From Noviherbaspirillum humi (GTDB taxonomy: Bacteria; Pseudomonadota; Gammaproteobacteria; Burkholderiales; Burkholderiaceae_D): DNA of 64,000 nt. Under the pieces are notes generated by a model that did not search any database, was not told the DNA's origin, and saw nothing but the letters and a program-made list of their open reading frames with translations. Below, piece by piece: positions 47,399-56,288 of the stretch. The stretch's first letter is position 1. Each line of letters opens with the position of its first letter. The stretch lies in contig NZ_FZOT01000010.1 of the NCBI RefSeq assembly GCF_900188095.1, positions 101,139 to 165,138 of the forward strand. Reading direction: 5' to 3'. Position numbers and translations under genes: made by a program.

Positions 47399-47650
47399 AT
47401 GGCAAGACTGGCAATGGTGGTTCTCTGGCCATCGTTTTTGATCGCGATCGTGGCGGAAGGATTCTTCTTTTCCTGCTTCGATCCGCAGGACATGGCATTC
47501 ATCGGCAGCCATATCGACATCCCGCCCATGGGCATCTACACCCTGGGCTTCTTCGGCTTCTGGATATTCTGCGGGCTGGCCAGCATGCTGACCTATTACC
47601 TGCTGCAGGTGCCGAATTATCCGACCAGCAGCAGCGGAAAGCGGGTTTGA
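47399..47650 (+). CDS. Small two-span membrane protein at end of cco operon
   Basis: The 83-residue protein has two hydrophobic helices (VVLWPSFLIAIVAEGFFFS and LGFFGFWIFCGLASMLTYYLL). It has a very strong ribosome site (GGAGGTG, seven bases before the ATG) and follows ccoH by 36 bp on the same strand, so it is probably co-expressed with the cbb3 genes. I recognise it only as a protein often found after ccoH in Burkholderiales, with no known role. Confidence 0.75.
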   Translation: MARLAMVVLWPSFLIAIVAEGFFFSCFDPQDMAFIGSHIDIPPMGIYTLGFFGFWIFCGLASMLTYYLLQVPNYPTSSSGKRV

Positions 47651-47689
47651 TTGCAGCCATTTTCAAAGCGTGCGACAGCTGAAGCGCGC

Positions 47690-47881
47690 CCAGGGGTGAG
47701 GTTCAAGCATAAAGAAAGTTCCCTTCTCAAGGGAGGGGGCGTAGCAGGGGTTTCGCACCGCATGCGGTGCGCCTGCGGAGCCGGTTGCGCTTGCAAGCGC
47801 AACCGTGGAAAGGCAGGGGTTTCGCACCGCATGCGGTGCGCCTGCGGAGCCGGTTGCGCTTGCAAGCCCAGCCGTGGGTGA
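47690..47881 (+). repeat. Hairpin repeat family, tandem copies A and B (69-bp period)
   Basis: Two tandem units (47744-47812 and 47813-47881) share a conserved frame GCAGGGGTTTCG, stem 1, CGCCTGCGGAGCC, stem 2. In copy A, stem 1 is the perfect palindrome GCACCGCATGCGGTGC (47755-47770) and stem 2 is a perfect 22-bp palindrome at 47783-47804. Copy B has the same stem 1 (47824-47839) and a decayed stem 2. Upstream (near 47720) is a further small stem CCCTTCTCAAGGG. These could end the cco transcript or be a mobile repeat. Confidence 0.85.
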
Positions 47882-48150
47882 GGTTCAACCACAAAGGAAG
47901 TTCCCTCCCTTTCAAGGGGAGGCTTGGGGGCGTAGCAGGGGTTTCGCGGAGCAGCGCTTGCAAGCGCTGCTGTGGGTGGGGATGGGTTTCTATCGCGCTT
48001 AGAGAACGTTCTTTACGTGCGGAAGAAACCCAACTCCCGCCAACCTCCCCCTTGAAAGGGGAGGAGCATTCTATGCGGCGCTACCTCCCCACGGTCAGGC
48101 TTGCATGTCTGACCGGCTCCACGGGCGCAGAGCAGTGTTCTGCGAAACCC
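47882..48150. repeat. Hairpin repeat family, copies C and D
   Basis: Copy C (plus strand, from about 47884) has a CCTCCC/GGGGAGG stem, then GTAGCAGGGGTTTCG and a 22-bp perfect palindrome at 47950-47971 (core CGCTTGCAAGCG). The 83 bases 47950-48032 recur exactly, inverted, at 54304-54386. Copy D reads on the minus strand (about 48090-48150) with GGTTTCG, stem CAGAACA-C-TGCTCTG, a connector, and a second stem GGTCAGAC/GCCTGACC. No gene is present in this stretch. Confidence 0.82.
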
Positions 48151-49719
48151 TCACGTCGCTTTTCTCAACTTGAACACGCTCACTGCCTGCGACAGGTGCA
48201 CCGCTTCCTTGTCCAGGCCTGCGGCCGCCGTCGCCGCTTCCTCCACCAGCTGGGCGTTCTGCTGCGTCACCTGATCGAGATGCGCGACCGCGCCGTTGAC
48301 CTGGGTGATGCCCTGATTCTGCTCGCCGCTCGCCGTGCTGATTTCCTCGATGATGCCAGCGACCTGCTGCACCGACTGAACGATGTCATCCACCGTGCCC
48401 ATGGCTTCGGCGACAAGCCGGTTGCCTTCCTCCACCCTGTGCGCCGAATCGTCGATCAGGTGCTTGATCTCCCGGGCCGCGGTGGCCGAGCGCTGGGCCA
48501 GGCTGCGCACCTCGCCCGCCACGACGGCGAAGCCGCGCCCCTGCTCGCCGGCCCGGGCCGCTTCGACCGAGGCGTTCAAGGCCAGGATGTTGGTCTGGAA
48601 GGCGATGCCGTCGATCAGGCCGATGATGTCCACGATCTTGCGGGCCGAAGCGCTGATGTCGTTCATCGTGGCGCCGACCCGGCTCACGGCCGCGCCGCCG
48701 CGCGCGGCCGTTTCGGACGCCTGGCGGGCGAGGGCATTTCCTTGCGCCGCGGCGTCCGAGTTTTGCTTTACCGTCGACGCGAATTGCTCCATGCTGGCGG
48801 CGGTTTCCTCCAGGCTGGCGGCCTGGGCGGTAGTGCGGTGCGCCAGGTCGGCGTTGCCGGCGGCGATGGCGCGGGTGCCGGCCTGCATGGAAGCGACATT
48901 CGTCCGCACATCCTGGATGATGGCCACCAGGTTGACGTTCATCTGCTGCAGCGCCCGCATCAGCTGGCCCATGTCGTCATGTCCGGCCTGGCTGAACTCT
49001 CTGCTCAAATCGCCGGCGGCGATCGCCCGGGCTACCCGGGTCGCCTGCGCGACCGGAGCCGCCACGCCGCGATGCAGCGCCAGCCATTGCCAGCCTTGTA
49101 GGGTAATCCCGCCCAGTGCCAGCAGGGCAATCCAGGCGCCGTCGCCTTCCAGTTGCAGGCCGATGCCGGCGCTGGCCGCCATCAGTCCGGCCGACAGCGC
49201 GAAATTGCAGCCGAGCTTGCGGGAAAGCGGCATCGCGCGCAGGGCCGCAAGCCAGCCGGCCGGGCCGCGCCGCCGCAGCGCGCCCTGCCTGAGCAGCAGG
49301 TGCGCTGCCCGGCCCTCGCGCATGTCGCGGTACAGCGCTTCGCATGCCCGCACCTGGACGTGGCTCGGCCTGGTGCGCACCGACATGTAGCCAAGCGTGC
49401 GCCCGCCTTCGGCTATTGGCGTCACGTTCGCCAGCACCCAGTAGTAGCCGCCGTTCTTGCGCCGGTTCTTCACCACGCCGGTCCAGGGGAGGCCGATCCT
49501 GATGGTGGCCCACATGTCGGCAAAGGCCGCCGGCGGCATGTCGGGATGCCGGATGATGTTCTGCGGCTGGCCCATCAGCTCGTCTTCCGTGTAGCCGCTG
49601 ACTTCGCAGAAATAGGGATTGACGTACTGGATGTTGCCATCGAGGTCGGTCTTGGAAACGATGGAGCGGCCTTCGGCCAGCACATATTCTTGGTCCGTTA
49701 CCGGCAGGTTCAATCTCAT
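48151..49719 (-). CDS. Aer-like PAS methyl-accepting chemotaxis receptor
   Basis: The 522-residue aerotaxis-type receptor starts with a PAS domain (about 10-120: TDLDGNIQYVNPYFCEVSGY and NIIRHPDMPPAAFADMWATI) that in Aer binds FAD. It continues with a hydrophobic membrane segment (about 165-215), HAMP, and an MCP signalling domain whose hairpin tip reads DGIAFQTNILALNASVEAAR. There is no periplasmic domain. It overlaps the GGDEF-EAL gene (ATGA), so it is translationally coupled to it and falls under the same FNR-boxed promoter. Redox or oxygen sensing is inferred from the PAS similarity. Confidence 0.92.
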   Translation of the reverse strand: MRLNLPVTDQEYVLAEGRSIVSKTDLDGNIQYVNPYFCEVSGYTEDELMGQPQNIIRHPDMPPAAFADMWATIRIGLPWTGVVKNRRKNGGYYWVLANVTPIAEGGRTLGYMSVRTRPSHVQVRACEALYRDMREGRAAHLLLRQGALRRRGPAGWLAALRAMPLSRKLGCNFALSAGLMAASAGIGLQLEGDGAWIALLALGGITLQGWQWLALHRGVAAPVAQATRVARAIAAGDLSREFSQAGHDDMGQLMRALQQMNVNLVAIIQDVRTNVASMQAGTRAIAAGNADLAHRTTAQAASLEETAASMEQFASTVKQNSDAAAQGNALARQASETAARGGAAVSRVGATMNDISASARKIVDIIGLIDGIAFQTNILALNASVEAARAGEQGRGFAVVAGEVRSLAQRSATAAREIKHLIDDSAHRVEEGNRLVAEAMGTVDDIVQSVQQVAGIIEEISTASGEQNQGITQVNGAVAHLDQVTQQNAQLVEEAATAAAGLDKEAVHLSQAVSVFKLRKAT

Positions 49720-52571
49720 CGGTGGGCTTTCTCAATAGCGGATGCGGCTTCTTCGGCCGCGCGGGCTTCCCGCAGCAGGTTCTCGAATGCCGCTGCCGGC
49801 ATCGGCTTGGCATACAAATACCCCTGGCCGTAATCGCAGCCGGCGGCGGCCAGCAGCGCCTTCTGTCCTGCGCTTTCAATGCCTTCGGCGATGACCTTCA
49901 GGCCGAGCTTGTGCGCCATCACCACGATGGCTTCGCTCAGCACCAGGTCGTTCGGGTCGGTTTCTAGGTCGCGCACGAAGGACTTGTCGATCTTGATGAA
50001 ATCGATGTCGAACTTCTTCAGATAGGAAAGCGACGAGTAGCCGGTGCCGAAGTCGTCGAGGGCGATCTGGATGCCGGCCTGGTGCAGGGCGCGCAGCTTG
50101 CCGCCGACGTCGTCGTTGGCTTTCAGCAGCAAGCCTTCGGTGATCTCCAGCACGATGGTCTCGCCGGGGATGGCGTACTCGCGGCAGGTATCGATCCAGC
50201 ATTCGGGCATTTCGCTGTCGCCGTGGAACTGGGCCGGCGAGACGTTGATGCTGAACTGGATGGGGCTGGATGCCAGCTCGCGCCAGCGCCGCGCCATCTT
50301 CGCCACCTCGCGGAACATCCAGTTGCTGAGCGGGACGATCAGGCCGTTGGCCTCGGCGATGGGAATGAAAACGACCGGCGATATCATGCCCCGGGTCGGA
50401 TGCTGCCAGCGCAGCAGGGCTTCCGCCTTGACGATGCGGTTGCTGTTCAGGTCGACGATGGGCTGGAAATAGATCTCGAAATTCTCGTGCTCGATGGCCT
50501 CGCGCATGTCGCGCGCGAGCATGACGCGGGTCTGGGTGGTTTCCAGCATCGAGTGGGTGAAAAAGCAGTAGCGGTTGCGCCCGCTGCTCTTGGCTTCATA
50601 CATCGCCTGGTCGGCGTTCTTGAGCAGGGTTTCCGCATCATGGGCATCGTTCGGAAACAGGGTGATGCCGATGCTGGCCGAGGTGTACAGCTTCTCGTCC
50701 GCAAGCTTGAACGGCGCGCTCAGCCGCGCGATGATCTGCTGCGCGACTTCCTGCACCCGCTCGGTCTCGTCGAGGTCCGACATGACGATGGTGAACTCAT
50801 CGCCGCCGAAGCGCGCCACGGTGTCGGTCGAGCGCACGCAGGACATGATGCGGTGGCTGGCTTCCACCAGCAGCGCATCGCCCATCTGGTGGCCGAAGGT
50901 ATCGTTGACTTCCTTGAAGTTGTCGATGTCGATGAACAGCAGCGCGATCGCCTTGTCGGTGCGGCGCGCCCGCATGATGTCGTGCTCCAGCCGGTCGAGC
51001 GACATGCGCCGGTTCGGCAGCTGGGTGAGCGTGTCGAAATTCGCCTGGCGCCACATGCGCTCGTCGAAGCGGGTTTTCTCGGTGATGTCGGCAAACAGGG
51101 CGACGTAGCGGCAGATTTCGCCGTCCTCGTTGCGGATGGTGTTGATCGTCACCTGCTCCACCAGTTCATCCCCGTTCTTGCGCCGGTTGTGAATGCGGCC
51201 GCGCCACGAACCCGTATTCTTCAGGCTGTCCCACATGGCCTCATAGAACGCCTTGTCCTGCTTGCCGGAGCGGAGCATGCTCGGATTCCTGCCGATGGCT
51301 TCTATGGCGCTGTAGCCGGTGAGCGTGGTAAAGGCCGGGTTGACGGCGACGATGACATTGTCGGCATCCGTGACCATCATCGCCTCGGCGCTATGTTGGT
51401 ACACCATGGCCGCCAGCTGCAGCGCTTCTTCCGATTCCTTGCGTTCGCTGATGTCGCACAGGGTGCCGATCATGCGCTGCCCCCGGCCATCGCCGTCCCA
51501 GGCCGCCACCATGCCGCGCGCCAGCATCCAGCGCCAGCCACGGTCGCGCGTCTGCATGCGCAGCTCCACCAGGAAATTTTGGCGTTTGCCGGAGAAATAG
51601 GCATCGAGCTCCTGCTGCATGCGGTGGCGGTCGTCAGGATGGATGCGGCGCATCCAGCAGGCATAGCTGTGGCCGAAATCGAGATCGCCGAGCAGGGCGG
51701 CGAAACGGGGTGAATAGTAGACCTCGTCGGTGGCGAGGTTCCAGTCCCAGACGCCGTCGCCGGCGCCTTCCAGCGCAAACTTCCAGCGCCGCTCGCTGGC
51801 CGTGAGCCTGTCCTCGGCCTGCTTGCGTTCGGTGATGTCCTGCACCACTGCGATGGTGGCGTGGCAGCCGTCCAGGCTCATGGGCATGAGGCTGATCTCC
51901 AGCGGAAATTCGCTGCCGTCGCGGCGCACGCCGACCAGGCTTTTCTTTTCCGACATCGGCCGGGCGCGCGGCTGTTCCTGGTAGACCGCCCGCTGCCTTT
52001 CATGCTGGCCGCGCAGGGCGGCCGGCACCAGCTGATCCACGCCATGGCCGATCAGCTCGCCGTCGCCATAGCCGAAGACGGCATGCGCCGCATGGTTGGC
52101 GAAGCGGATGCTGCCGCCTGCATCCGCCATCAGCATCGCATCCGGCGAAGCATTCAGCACATGCGAAACCCGGGCGTCGAGCCCCCTCTTGTAGCGGGTG
52201 ATGTCGAAAAAGGCGAGCTGGATCAGGCTGCAGTCGCCGCGCTGCGCCGGCCGGCCATGCAGCAGCGCATGGCGCTCGGCGCCGTCGGCACGCCGCAAGC
52301 GGCACTCCAGCCCCTCGGCGCGGCCGGCCATGAACTGCGCCAGTACGGATTTCGTTTCAGCGGCGCCCAGCGTGCAAACGGCATCCAGCGTCATGCCGGG
52401 CAAGCCGTCGCAGTCCCAGCAGCGCGCGGCGGCATCATTGGCTTCCAGGATGCGTCCGGACTCCGGGTCGACCAGGCAGATGGCGAAGGGCTCGGAGAGA
52501 CAGGGGGCTGCGGGCGCAGCGCCGCGGCAGAGCGTTTCCGGGACAGACAGGTGACTACTGTTCAGTTTCAT
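49716..52571 (-). CDS. Multi-PAS GGDEF-EAL c-di-GMP enzyme
   Basis: The roughly 951-residue protein has no TM helices. Several PAS domains come first (one with MLMADAGGSIRFANHAAHAV, a PAC-linked one with WKFALEGAGDGVWDWNLATD, and one with MMVTDADNVIVAVNPAFTTL), then GGDEF (motif at 589-593, preceded by RSTD as an I-site), then EAL (VKAEALLRWQHPTRG, DDFGTGYSSLSYLKKFDIDF, VIAEGIES). All main EAL residues are visible. The start at 52571 lacks a ribosome site; 52664 and 52709 are alternatives. A perfect FNR box lies 179 bases upstream and the Aer-like gene follows with overlap, suggesting oxygen-linked c-di-GMP control. Confidence 0.88.
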   Translation of the reverse strand: MKLNSSHLSVPETLCRGAAPAAPCLSEPFAICLVDPESGRILEANDAAARCWDCDGLPGMTLDAVCTLGAAETKSVLAQFMAGRAEGLECRLRRADGAERHALLHGRPAQRGDCSLIQLAFFDITRYKRGLDARVSHVLNASPDAMLMADAGGSIRFANHAAHAVFGYGDGELIGHGVDQLVPAALRGQHERQRAVYQEQPRARPMSEKKSLVGVRRDGSEFPLEISLMPMSLDGCHATIAVVQDITERKQAEDRLTASERRWKFALEGAGDGVWDWNLATDEVYYSPRFAALLGDLDFGHSYACWMRRIHPDDRHRMQQELDAYFSGKRQNFLVELRMQTRDRGWRWMLARGMVAAWDGDGRGQRMIGTLCDISERKESEEALQLAAMVYQHSAEAMMVTDADNVIVAVNPAFTTLTGYSAIEAIGRNPSMLRSGKQDKAFYEAMWDSLKNTGSWRGRIHNRRKNGDELVEQVTINTIRNEDGEICRYVALFADITEKTRFDERMWRQANFDTLTQLPNRRMSLDRLEHDIMRARRTDKAIALLFIDIDNFKEVNDTFGHQMGDALLVEASHRIMSCVRSTDTVARFGGDEFTIVMSDLDETERVQEVAQQIIARLSAPFKLADEKLYTSASIGITLFPNDAHDAETLLKNADQAMYEAKSSGRNRYCFFTHSMLETTQTRVMLARDMREAIEHENFEIYFQPIVDLNSNRIVKAEALLRWQHPTRGMISPVVFIPIAEANGLIVPLSNWMFREVAKMARRWRELASSPIQFSINVSPAQFHGDSEMPECWIDTCREYAIPGETIVLEITEGLLLKANDDVGGKLRALHQAGIQIALDDFGTGYSSLSYLKKFDIDFIKIDKSFVRDLETDPNDLVLSEAIVVMAHKLGLKVIAEGIESAGQKALLAAAGCDYGQGYLYAKPMPAAAFENLLREARAAEEAASAIEKAHR

Positions 52572-52749
52572 CTGGGGACGACCATCATTTACGGGGCGGT
52601 CTGCAAGCCTGCGTCCCCGAGGCGATTCGCATTGCTTCGACAGATCCGTTGTCCCTGTGCGCATCGCCACCGAGGCGAGCAGGGCGGTTACCGGTTCATC
52701 TGGAGGCAACCGATTGGGATGGATAGTGCTTTGTTACGTCCTGGAAAAC

Positions 52750-52763
52750 TTGATTTGAATCAA
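52750..52763 (-). promoter_or_regulatory. Consensus FNR/Anr box upstream of GGDEF-EAL/Aer operon
   Basis: TTGAT-N4-ATCAA, both half-sites perfect. On the minus strand a CACTAT hexamer (52723-52728) sits about 30 bases downstream of the box centre, suitable as a -10 element, with transcription predicted near 52715. The nearest downstream gene on that strand is the PAS-GGDEF-EAL gene. Confidence 0.82.
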
Positions 52764-52891
52764 AATTTCCCGGGTCCGGTCGAAGCGCGGCCGCGGCCAT
52801 GCGGGCAATCGTTGTCCCGACATGGCCATCAAGCGCGTGCCTGCGGCACGCGCTGCATGAACAGGTTCAACAGCCGTGCCGGCTGAGGGAT

Positions 52892-53215
52892 TCAGCCGAT
52901 CTGCTTCAACGCGTCCCGTATTTCTCGAGCGTCGTCCGGCCTGACTAGGCGCGCCACCTCTCTGCCGTCGCGCAGAAAGATCAGGGTTGGCCACAATTTC
53001 ACGCGGTAGGAGCGGCCGAGCGGACGGCCGGGGCCGTCTTCCACCATGATGCGGCGCATTCCGGGATGGTCGGCCAGGGCGGCGCGGATCGCGGGCTGGG
53101 CCGCCTGGCAAAAGCCGCACCAGTTGGTGCCGAACTCGAGAACGGCGGAGCCGGCGAGGGCATCGACTTCCTCGCGCTTGAGGTCGAGGGCGAGATAGGC
53201 TTGGCTGGCTTCCAT
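52892..53215 (-). CDS. Thioredoxin-family protein
   Basis: The 107-residue thioredoxin-fold protein has the redox motif WCGFC (in FGTNWCGFCQAAQPAI) and the cis-Pro region KLWPTLIFLRDG. No signal peptide is present, so it is cytosolic. AAGGAA lies five bases before the ATG. It is upstream of the FNR-boxed operon on the same strand but has its own leader. The motif differs from canonical WCGPC, as in several thioredoxin-like proteins. Confidence 0.9.
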   Translation of the reverse strand: MEASQAYLALDLKREEVDALAGSAVLEFGTNWCGFCQAAQPAIRAALADHPGMRRIMVEDGPGRPLGRSYRVKLWPTLIFLRDGREVARLVRPDDAREIRDALKQIG

Positions 53216-53367
53216 GGCGGTTCCTTGGATTGATTTTGCTTCGACAGCATAAACGGCCCGCCCGTTTTGCGCTGCGCCGGCCCAGGCGGATAACGAGCTC
53301 GCGGAAATCCGGTATAAATGACCATCGGCAAATCGCCGCGAACGACAAGACAGGCAAGGAGACAGGC

Positions 53368-54180
53368 ATGCGTTTTCATGACAAGGTGGCCATCGTCACC
53401 GGGGCGGCGAGCGGCATCGGCAGGGCGATCGCGCTGCGGCTGGCGCAGGAAGGCGCCACGCTGGCGCTGGTGGACCGGAATGAATCCGGGCTGGCGGCCA
53501 CGGTCAGCGCGCTCATGGAGCCCGGCGCCGCAGCCGGCAGGCAGGCAGGGCCGCAGCCATGGAGCCGGGCGCTCGACATCGCCGACGAGCAGTCGGTAGC
53601 GGAAGCGGTGCGCGAGGTGGCCGAGTCCTTCGGCCGCATCGATGTGCTGTGCAACAATGCCGGCATCTCGGGCGGCGACTATTCAGCCGTGACCGAGAAC
53701 GATCTCGCCATCTGGCACCAGGTGTTGAACGTGAATTTGTTCGGCGCGGTGAACTTCACCAAGCATGCCGCCCGCGTCATGCGCGAGCGGCAGGACGGCG
53801 CCATCGTCAATACCGCCTCGGTGGCCGGCATCCGCTCCGGCGCCGGCGGCAATGCCTACAGCGCCTCCAAGGCGGCGGTGATCAACCTCACCATGACCTC
53901 GGCCTGCGATCTCGGCCAATGGCATATCCGCGTCAATGCCGTCTGCCCGGGTTTGATCGAGACCGGCATGACGGCGGGCGTGTTCCAGCGGGCGCGCGAG
54001 GCCGGCAAGGAAGACAGGCTGGGATCGCGCTGCGAACTGCGGCGCTACGGTCATCCGCAGGAAGTGGCGTCGGCGGTCGCCTTCCTCGCCAGCGAGGATG
54101 CCAGCTATATCACCGGCCAGGCGCTGGCAGTGGATGGCGGCAATACCGCCTCGCTCAATCTGCCGGGCATGAAGGTGTAG
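53368..54180 (+). CDS. Short-chain dehydrogenase/reductase (SDR)
   Basis: The 270-residue classical SDR has the cofactor motif TGAASGIGRA, NNAGIS, catalytic Ser region (VNTASVAGI) and YSASK. The C-terminus DASYITGQALAVDGGNT is typical. Asp at the end of beta-2 (VDRNESG) suggests NAD preference. AAGGAG precedes the ATG at 53368; the longer frame is rejected. It is divergent from the thioredoxin-like gene. The substrate is unknown. Confidence 0.92.
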   Translation: MRFHDKVAIVTGAASGIGRAIALRLAQEGATLALVDRNESGLAATVSALMEPGAAAGRQAGPQPWSRALDIADEQSVAEAVREVAESFGRIDVLCNNAGISGGDYSAVTENDLAIWHQVLNVNLFGAVNFTKHAARVMRERQDGAIVNTASVAGIRSGAGGNAYSASKAAVINLTMTSACDLGQWHIRVNAVCPGLIETGMTAGVFQRAREAGKEDRLGSRCELRRYGHPQEVASAVAFLASEDASYITGQALAVDGGNTASLNLPGMKV

Positions 54181-54636
54181 CGGGTTTTCTAGTGGTGCGA
54201 GCCCGAAATTCGGAATAGCGTCATGCGTCTGAGCCACGACGTGGGGTGAGGTCGCGCAGTAGAGAAAACTCCTCCCCTTTCAAGGAGGAGGATGGGAGGG
54301 GGATGGGTTTCTTCCGCACGTAAAGAACGTTCTCTAAGCGCGATAGAAACCCATCCCCACCCACAGCAGCGCTTGCAAGCGCTGCTGGCTGCACAGGCGC
54401 GGAGCAGTGCTCCGCGAAACACCTGCTACGCTCCCAGCCCTCCCCTTGAATGGGAGGGGAATTCTTTATGAATTGGCCTCCCCATGTCCACGCCTGCGGA
54501 CACGAGGCATGCTCTACGAGACCGGCGCCAGTGATCCGAGTACCACCTCTAGAATCACGACGCTGTTTTGAGACCGCGATTTTCGCTTCGAAAACAACTG
54601 ATGCGAAATTTCGATTCCCGCCACGAGCTTCGATGA
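54181..54636. repeat. Hairpin repeat family, copy E, in intergenic region
   Basis: This 456-base region has no gene. Its left and middle part is a copy of the repeat family reading on the minus strand: a stem CCTCCCC/GGAGGAGG near 54270-54290, then 83 bases (54304-54386) identical in inverted orientation to 47950-48032. It includes the perfect 24-bp palindrome at 54364-54387 and another perfect palindrome GCGGAGCAGTGCTCCGC at 54399-54415, followed by CGAAAC. The right part (54470-54636) has no clear feature. Confidence 0.85.
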
Positions 54637-55494
54637 TCAGGGCAGGCCGTCGCCCGGCACCTCGACCCGTAGTGCATGGATGCGGCCGGTACGATCGCTC
54701 AGCGCGCGCTGTGCATTCGATACCCGCCCGGTGACGAGGTAAAGCGTGCGCCGGTCGGCGCCGCCGAGCGCGCAGGCGATCGCCTGGCGTTCCACCGGAA
54801 TGCGCTGCAGGATCTCGCCGCCCTCCCGCACGCGCAGGAACTCGCGCGTCGGCGGCGACGCAACCCAGACGGCGCCTTCCGCATCGAGGCAGATGCCATC
54901 CGGCGACACGCCGGGCAGGTCGGCCCAGATGCGGCGCCGGCGCAGCCCGCCGTCGGCGGCGATGTCGAAGGCCGTCAGGCGCTGGCCGAAGGTCTCGGCC
55001 ACGATCAGCGTGCCGCCATCGGGCGTGATGATGCAGCCGTTCGGGAACAGCAGGTCGGCGGCGGCAATGCTGGCTTCGCCTTCGGGCGACACCATGATCA
55101 GCACCGTCGGCCGCGGCGCTTCCTTCGCCATCAGGTCGAAGCCGAAGTTGCCGACATAGGCGCGGCCCCGCGCATCCACTACCATGTCGTTGCAATCGCA
55201 TGGCGCGAGGTGATCCAGCGCCGCATGCGTCACCCAGCCATCCCCTTCCCGGCGCAGCACGCTGCGGTTGTGCATCGAGACAGCCAGCAGGCGTCCGTCC
55301 GGCAGCCAGCCGAGCCCGGAAGGCCGGCCCGGCACCGTGGCCACGGTTTGCAGCGCGCCATCCTCGTCCAGGCAATGAATGCGCTCGGTATGGAAGTCGG
55401 AAAACCAGAGCCTGTTCCGATGCCAGCGCGGCGCTTCGGCAAAGGCGAGGCCGTCGACGAGCAGCGTCGGCCCGGACGTGGCGGATGGGTTCAT
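54637..55494 (-). CDS. SMP-30/gluconolactonase family protein
   Basis: The 285-residue beta-propeller hydrolase opens a sugar or other lactone, usually with a divalent metal. Motifs: GLAFAEAPRWHRNRLWFSDF (metal-binding Glu region), CDCNDMVVDARGRAYVGN, LLFPNGCIITPDGGTLIVAE and GVSPDGICLDAEGAVWVA. It has no signal peptide. A strong AGGAGGAG precedes the ATG at 55494. It diverges from the chromate-transporter-like genes across an intergenic region with a palindromic operator candidate. Confidence 0.9.
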   Translation of the reverse strand: MNPSATSGPTLLVDGLAFAEAPRWHRNRLWFSDFHTERIHCLDEDGALQTVATVPGRPSGLGWLPDGRLLAVSMHNRSVLRREGDGWVTHAALDHLAPCDCNDMVVDARGRAYVGNFGFDLMAKEAPRPTVLIMVSPEGEASIAAADLLFPNGCIITPDGGTLIVAETFGQRLTAFDIAADGGLRRRRIWADLPGVSPDGICLDAEGAVWVASPPTREFLRVREGGEILQRIPVERQAIACALGGADRRTLYLVTGRVSNAQRALSDRTGRIHALRVEVPGDGLP

Positions 55495-55593
55495 GTCTCC
55501 TCCTGCATGGCGGCTTCTGCGGCCTGTTCATCATGGGCGCGGTTGACAGCGCTTACCGGCGAATGGTACCGTGAAACCACTTAAAAGAACAAC

Positions 55594-55610
55594 GTTCCTT
55601 CATATGGAAC
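55594..55610. promoter_or_regulatory. Palindrome between SMP-30 and chromate-transporter genes
   Basis: GTTCC-TTCATAT-GGAAC, an inverted repeat in the 197-bp divergent intergenic region. GTTCC/GGAAC half-sites occur in operators of several sugar-acid regulators, so this may control the lactonase. No regulator is adjacent. Confidence 0.5.
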
Positions 55611-55691
55611 AACTGGAGACGTCGATGCGCATTGCGTCATTTCAGCCTGCATGCACGGGCAGGCCGAGGTTTTTTTCATGCGGAGCCAGCC

Positions 55692-56288
55692 ATGCAGGCC
55701 AATGAGAGCGGCGTGAGCCGCGCCGGCGGCACAGCGCATGAAGCCGGCCCGGAAGCGCCCGTCATCTCGCTCTGGGCCCTGTTCCTCTGCTTCCTGCAGG
55801 TGGGCGTCACCTCCTTCGGCGGCGGCACTCAGGCCTGGGTGTATCGGGCAGTGGTGGACCAGCGCGGCTGGCTCAAGGAACAGGACTTCCTCACCGGGAT
55901 GACGGTGGCGCAGATCATGCCGGGCGCCAATCCGGTCAATGTCGCGCTGTATGTAGGCCAGCGCCTGCGCGGCGCCATCGGCGCGGTGGTCGCCACCGCC
56001 GGCATGGTGGTGCCGGCGATCTGCGTCATCCTCATCGTCGGTGCGATTTATTCAGGCGTGGCCCGGTACCCGCTGACCCACTTCCTCCTGCTCGGCATCG
56101 CCACGGTGGGCGTGGGCGCCACCCTGGCCGCCGGCATCAAGGCCGCGCGCCGCATCGAACGCCGCGCCGCGCCCATCCTGATCGGCATCGTCACTTTCGT
56201 CGCCGTCGGCGTGTTCCATGTCTCGATGATTCCGGTCGTGGTGGTGCTGGCGCCGCTGAGCATCTTTCTCGCCGCGAGGAGGAAATGA
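55692..56288 (+). CDS. Chromate transporter-family protein, N-terminal half
   Basis: The 198-residue inner-membrane protein of the short ChrA (SCHR) type has the signature FLQVGVTSFGGGTQAWVYRAV, then MTVAQIMPGANPVNVALYVG, with about five TM helices. The start at 55692 has GGAG. It overlaps the next gene by ATGA. Family members export chromate or transport other anions; two half-size proteins are thought to act together with opposite topology. Confidence 0.9.
   Translation: MQANESGVSRAGGTAHEAGPEAPVISLWALFLCFLQVGVTSFGGGTQAWVYRAVVDQRGWLKEQDFLTGMTVAQIMPGANPVNVALYVGQRLRGAIGAVVATAGMVVPAICVILIVGAIYSGVARYPLTHFLLLGIATVGVGATLAAGIKAARRIERRAAPILIGIVTFVAVGVFHVSMIPVVVVLAPLSIFLAARRK

Noticed and set aside
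47744..47881. Tandem repeat considered as a CRISPR array
   Set aside because: Only two units, no unique spacers, and the units are palindromic throughout; no cas genes nearby.
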